9,128 nt of DNA from Actinomycetota bacterium (GTDB taxonomy: Bacteria > Actinomycetota > Humimicrobiia > Humimicrobiales > Humimicrobiaceae), in the NCBI GenBank assembly GCA_016783985.1, contig JADHVM010000029.1, positions 1 through 9,128 of the forward strand, in the 5' to 3' direction. Of the stretch, positions 5,755-9,128 are shown one piece after another; within the stretch, counting starts at the first letter, position 1; each line of letters starts with the position of its first letter. Below the pieces are notes generated by a model. That model ran no database searches and was not told the origin of the DNA. It worked only from the letters and a program-made list of their open reading frames with translations. The position numbers and the translations under genes were made by a program.

Positions 5755-7110
5755 CTATATTGGGTATTTTCCATTAAAACAAGCCAGACAAAAATCACCG
5801 GCAGGGATTTTATTAAAGATACTGCACAACCCTTCTATACTTATATATCCTAAACTATTCGCTCCCAACCATTCTCTGGTTTCCTCTAAATTATGGTTTG
5901 CTGCCCATAAATCTGTTTTACTGGGAGTATCGATTCCATAAAAACAGGGCCACATAACCGGTGGCGAGCTTATTCGTAAATGAACTTCCCGGGCTCCCGC
6001 TTCTTTTATAAGTTTAATAAGTTTTTTACTGGTAGTTCCGCGAACTATCGAATCATCAACTAATATTACTCTTTTCCCCTCTAAAACCTTCTTGATCGGG
6101 GAAAGTTTTATTTTTACTGAATCTTCTCTTATTGATTGTATTGGTTGAATGAAAGTTCTCCCGATATAATGATTCCTTAATAATCCTTCTCCGTAAGGAA
6201 TCCCGGATTGATAAGAATAACCTATGGCTGCATATCTTCCCGAATCAGGAACTGGAATTACCAGATCTGCTTCAACGGGGTGTTCTTGAGCTAACTTTCC
6301 TCCCATTTTTTGCCTGCTTAATGCAACATTTTCATCATAAATGTCACTATCCGGGCGAGCAAGATACACAAATTCAAAAACACAAAATGCTGCCTTTCCA
6401 GCAGGCAATATTCGAGAAGATTTTAAGCCATTTTTGTCAATTACGACCATTTCACCCGCCTCTACTTCTCGAATAAATTTTGCCCCGATAAGGTTAAAAG
6501 CAGAGGTTTCAGAGGCAAAAATATAAGAATCTTTTAATTTTCCTAAAGAAAGAGGGCGAAATCCACAACAATCACGAAGACCAATCAATTTTTCATTGGT
6601 CATAATAATTAAGGAAAAAGCACCTTTTAATTGCATTGCAGCTAATTTAATTGCATCTTCAATGTTCTCTTCATTTCTTTCCGCAATCAAGCTACCCATT
6701 ATCTCGGTATTGGTAGTAGAACGAGATAAATTTGTTTCTTGAGTTAATTTGGCTTTCAGCTCAGCAGAATTCATTAAACTACCGTTATGAGCTAAAACAA
6801 AAGTCTTTCCCCTATGTTCATTTATTAAAGGTTGGCTGCTTCTCCAGAGATCTTTACCTTTAGCTGAATAACGAACATGCCCGACAGCACAATTACCTTG
6901 CAAGATACTCAATTTTTCTTCATCAAATACCTCAGAAACCAGACCTAAATCTTTATAGACTAAAATTTTCCCTCCATCAGATGCAGCAATACCTGCGCTC
7001 TCCTGTCCTCGATGTTGAAGGGCATAAAGGCCAAAATAAGTTAATTTAGCCACGTCTATAGAGTTATTTTTTTTAGTAAAGATTCCGAAAATACCACACT
7101 CTTCATGCAT
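5755..7110 (-). CDS. purF: Amidophosphoribosyltransferase
   Basis: Commits PRPP to purine synthesis by making 5-phosphoribosylamine with ammonia from glutamine. From the ATG at 7110 it has 451 aa. The N-terminal Ntn glutaminase domain starts MHEE-CGIFGIF, so removal of four residues would expose the nucleophile Cys5. It continues with ALQHRGQESAGI (30-41), GHVRY (77-81, Arg80) and AHNGS (107-111). The segment RSTTNTE (130-136) has Asn135 where relatives have the Asp that binds the glutamine amino group, and 82-92 (SAKGKDLWRSS) is atypical. The transferase domain has VIPVPDSG (284-291), GLLRNHYIGRTFIQP (309-323) and the PRPP loop VILVDDSIVRGTTS (348-361). Cys243, Cys389, Cys441 and Cys444 fit the Bacillus-type [4Fe-4S] cluster. 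The frame extends to a TTG at 7131 without a Shine-Dalgarno. The ATG overlaps the purL stop by one base (TAATG), with AGAGGG 10 nt upstream. Confidence 0.97.
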   Translation of the reverse strand: MHEECGIFGIFTKKNNSIDVAKLTYFGLYALQHRGQESAGIAASDGGKILVYKDLGLVSEVFDEEKLSILQGNCAVGHVRYSAKGKDLWRSSQPLINEHRGKTFVLAHNGSLMNSAELKAKLTQETNLSRSTTNTEIMGSLIAERNEENIEDAIKLAAMQLKGAFSLIIMTNEKLIGLRDCCGFRPLSLGKLKDSYIFASETSAFNLIGAKFIREVEAGEMVVIDKNGLKSSRILPAGKAAFCVFEFVYLARPDSDIYDENVALSRQKMGGKLAQEHPVEADLVIPVPDSGRYAAIGYSYQSGIPYGEGLLRNHYIGRTFIQPIQSIREDSVKIKLSPIKKVLEGKRVILVDDSIVRGTTSKKLIKLIKEAGAREVHLRISSPPVMWPCFYGIDTPSKTDLWAANHNLEETREWLGANSLGYISIEGLCSIFNKIPAGDFCLACFNGKYPI

Positions 7111-9128
7111 TAATTTATATCCCTCTCCCAAGCTTTTTTAAGCTGCTTCACTTCTATATCAATCAGATTACCAATCTTTAAACTATTTCCTTCAACTTTC
7201 CCCAATATCTGAATTGGAGCTTCGTATTTATTAGCAATTTCTTTTAAGGAATCTAAATCCTTTACAGGAAGGGAAACTACAATTCGGGATTGGGTCTCAC
7301 CAAAAAGCAGAGCATCATTTCGAATCCTGGTATTAATTTCTAATTTTGCTCCCTTCTTTCCGTTTATACAACATTCAGCTAAGGTTACAGCTAATCCTCC
7401 ATCAGCACAATCATGAGCAGAAGATATTATTCCGGCTTGAATACTTTCCCTGCAGGCATCCTGTACTGATTTTTCTACACTTAAATCAATTTGAGGAGGC
7501 AATCCTTTTTCTATATTATGAAAAACCTGTAAATACTCACTTCCGCCTATCTCTTCTTTGTTTTCTCCTATGAGAACGATTAAATCACCGTCATTCTTAA
7601 ATGACATGGTGCAAAGCTGATCACAATCTTCAATAATTCCGGCCATACCAATGATTGGCGTGGGATAAATGGCTTCTCCATTGCTTTCATTATTTAAACT
7701 AACATTACCGCTGATAACCGGAACTTCTAATGCCTCACAAGCTTCGCTAATCCCTTTGACCGATTCTTCCAGCTGCCAGAATATCTCTTCTTTTTCCGGA
7801 TTTCCAAAATTAAGATTATCGGTTACCGCCATTGGCAGAGCTCCCTTGCAAGAAAGATTACGCGCTGCTTCAGCAACCGCAATTTGACCTCCCGTGAAAG
7901 GATCAAGATAACAGTATCTTCCGTTGCCATCAGTAGTAAAAGCAATCCCTCTTTTACTCCCTTTAATCTTTAATACACCGGCATCGTCTCCCGGAAATAA
8001 TAAAACTTCAGTGCCTTCAACGCTTATCTTTTTATTGTTTTTATAAATCCATTCTTTGCTGCAAATATTAGGAGATGCTAATATTTTTAATAATGCTTGA
8101 TTATAATCTTCTGGTTGGGAAATATCTTCTAAGTTTAATTTTTGTATCTCTTTGAGTTTAGCAGGAATTTTACCCTGATAATAACGAATAGGAACATCTT
8201 CAGCTAAGGATCTTGCTGGTACTTCTCCAACTATTTTTTCTCCCTCTTTTAGGCGTAAAATACCATCAGAAGTTACTTTTCCTATTACTGTATATTCTAT
8301 ACCCCACTTATTAAATATCTTTCCTATTTCATCCTCGTTATCTTTTTTAACAATTAATAGCATCCTTTCCTGGGTTTCAGAGAGCATAATCTCCCTTGGA
8401 GTAATGTCTTCTTCTTTTCTGGGAACCAGGGAAAGATCTAATTCTATTCCACGATTTCCCTTACTGGCCATTTCACAGGTAGAACTTACTAATCCAGCTG
8501 CTCCTAAATCCTGCATCCCTAAAACAAGTCTCTTTTTTGCTATCTCCAAACATGCTTCTATTAATTTTTTTTCTAAAAAGGGATTACCCTGAGGAATAGG
8601 AGGATGCTCAATCTCTTTTTCTTCCCCTTCTAATTCCCGTGAGGCAAAACTTGCACTGCCTACCCCGTCTTTACCGGTTTTCTCTCCTGCTAAAATTACT
8701 ATACTGTTTGTTTCTTCGGCCACAGCAACTATAATATCTTCCTTTTTTACCAAACCAACACACATGGCATTTACTAAAGGATTACCCTGATAACTATCTA
8801 AAAAGTATGTTTCCCCACCAATGGTAGGAACTTCAATGTTGTTTCCGTAAAAAGCTAAACCTTTTGCTGCTTCCTCAACTAAATATTTTACGTGAGAATC
8901 CTCTAAACTTCCGAAACGCAGAGAAGCTAATAAGGCAACGGGGCGAGCCCCCATTGCCAGGATGTCTCTTACCACTCCCCCCGAACCAGTAGCAGCACCG
9001 TGAAAAGGCTCGACTGCCGAAGGATGATTATGACTTTCTATTTTCATTGTCATTGCCAGGCCTTCTCCAATATCGATAGCTCCTGCATTTTCTCCCGGAC
9101 CGAAAAGAACCCATTCTGCTTGAGTAGG
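7110..9128 (-). CDS. purL: Phosphoribosylformylglycinamidine synthase subunit PurL, 5' end outside window
   Basis: The synthetase subunit that converts FGAR to FGAM with ATP and ammonia. The frame is open to the right edge: 672 residues are visible and about 65-70 N-terminal ones are missing by comparison with Bacillus PurL. The first visible residues PTQAEWVLFGPGENAGAIDI belong to the family, so the internal ATG at 9053 is not the start. In visible-residue numbering: MKIESHNHPSAVEPF (28-42, catalytic His region), GAATGSGGVVRDILAMGARP (44-63), PTIGGETYF (101-109), MQDLGAAGLVSS (205-216) and GETQ-type segments in both halves. The second repeat half has TDNLNFGNP (436-444), VISGNVSLNNES (471-482) and SAHDCADGGLAVTLAE (570-585). 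There is no C-terminal glutaminase domain, so this is the small type that works with PurQ and PurS, which I expect immediately upstream. The stop TAA shares a base with the purF ATG. Confidence 0.97.
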   Translation of the reverse strand, partial: PTQAEWVLFGPGENAGAIDIGEGLAMTMKIESHNHPSAVEPFHGAATGSGGVVRDILAMGARPVALLASLRFGSLEDSHVKYLVEEAAKGLAFYGNNIEVPTIGGETYFLDSYQGNPLVNAMCVGLVKKEDIIVAVAEETNSIVILAGEKTGKDGVGSASFASRELEGEEKEIEHPPIPQGNPFLEKKLIEACLEIAKKRLVLGMQDLGAAGLVSSTCEMASKGNRGIELDLSLVPRKEEDITPREIMLSETQERMLLIVKKDNEDEIGKIFNKWGIEYTVIGKVTSDGILRLKEGEKIVGEVPARSLAEDVPIRYYQGKIPAKLKEIQKLNLEDISQPEDYNQALLKILASPNICSKEWIYKNNKKISVEGTEVLLFPGDDAGVLKIKGSKRGIAFTTDGNGRYCYLDPFTGGQIAVAEAARNLSCKGALPMAVTDNLNFGNPEKEEIFWQLEESVKGISEACEALEVPVISGNVSLNNESNGEAIYPTPIIGMAGIIEDCDQLCTMSFKNDGDLIVLIGENKEEIGGSEYLQVFHNIEKGLPPQIDLSVEKSVQDACRESIQAGIISSAHDCADGGLAVTLAECCINGKKGAKLEINTRIRNDALLFGETQSRIVVSLPVKDLDSLKEIANKYEAPIQILGKVEGNSLKIGNLIDIEVKQLKKAWERDIN
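7121..7126 (-). promoter_or_regulatory. Ribosome binding site that fixes the purF start
   Basis: AGAGGG, within the purine-rich GGGAGAGGG at 7129-7121, lies 10 nt before the purF ATG at 7110-7108 and inside the end of purL. The upstream TTG at 7131 has no such site. This decides for the short MHEE propeptide. Confidence 0.7.

Noticed and set aside
7111..7131. PurF start at a TTG giving an 11-residue propeptide like B. subtilis
   Set aside because: The propeptide length is attractive, but no ribosome site precedes the TTG. The ATG at 7110 has AGAGGG and the typical TAATG overlap. A 4-residue propeptide is acceptable for this family.

Overview
The window carries seven genes, all on the minus strand, so biological order runs from right to left. 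Six are consecutive genes of de novo purine (IMP) synthesis: purL (5' part outside the window), purF, purM, purN, purD and purH. The seventh, at the left edge and running out of the window, is a RhuM-family gene that probably continues into a Fic/Doc domain.

The organism is a low-GC bacterium. The small PurL without a glutaminase domain, the PurF with a short N-terminal propeptide and four [4Fe-4S] cysteines, and the purL-F-M-N cluster all resemble the Bacillus-type pur operon. They fit a Firmicutes-like or deep-branching, probably uncultured, anaerobic lineage. The palindromes between genes also suggest a dispersed-repeat-rich genome of the kind common in environmental bacteria. No marker here fixes the phylum.

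Layout from right to left: purL (7110-9128), purF (5755-7110, 1-nt overlap), a 203-nt gap full of repeats, purM (4523-5551), a 47-nt gap almost filled by a 35-bp palindrome, purN (3873-4475), a 174-nt gap with composite palindromes, purD (2418-3698), purH (862-2421, 4-nt overlap), a 200-nt gap with another palindrome and a candidate promoter/operator, then the RhuM-family gene (1-661). No stretch longer than 300 bases lacks a gene.

The encoded enzymes cover PRPP to phosphoribosylamine (PurF), GAR synthesis (PurD), GAR formylation (PurN), FGAR amidation (PurL, which needs PurS and PurQ, expected just upstream), AIR synthesis (PurM) and the last two steps to IMP (PurH). PurK/E, PurC and PurB are not in the window. 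The purL promoter and any purine riboswitch or repressor site lie off the right edge.

The pathway is ordinary. The least ordinary material is: (i) a family of palindromic repeats with variable arms placed in gaps inside the operon, including an exact 27-bp duplicate; (ii) a perfect-arm palindrome whose end forms the purM stop and a false purN start; (iii) an Asp-to-Asn change at the expected glutamine-binding position of PurF; (iv) a RhuM-Fic-like gene with its own candidate operator. I see no convincing new multi-gene system.
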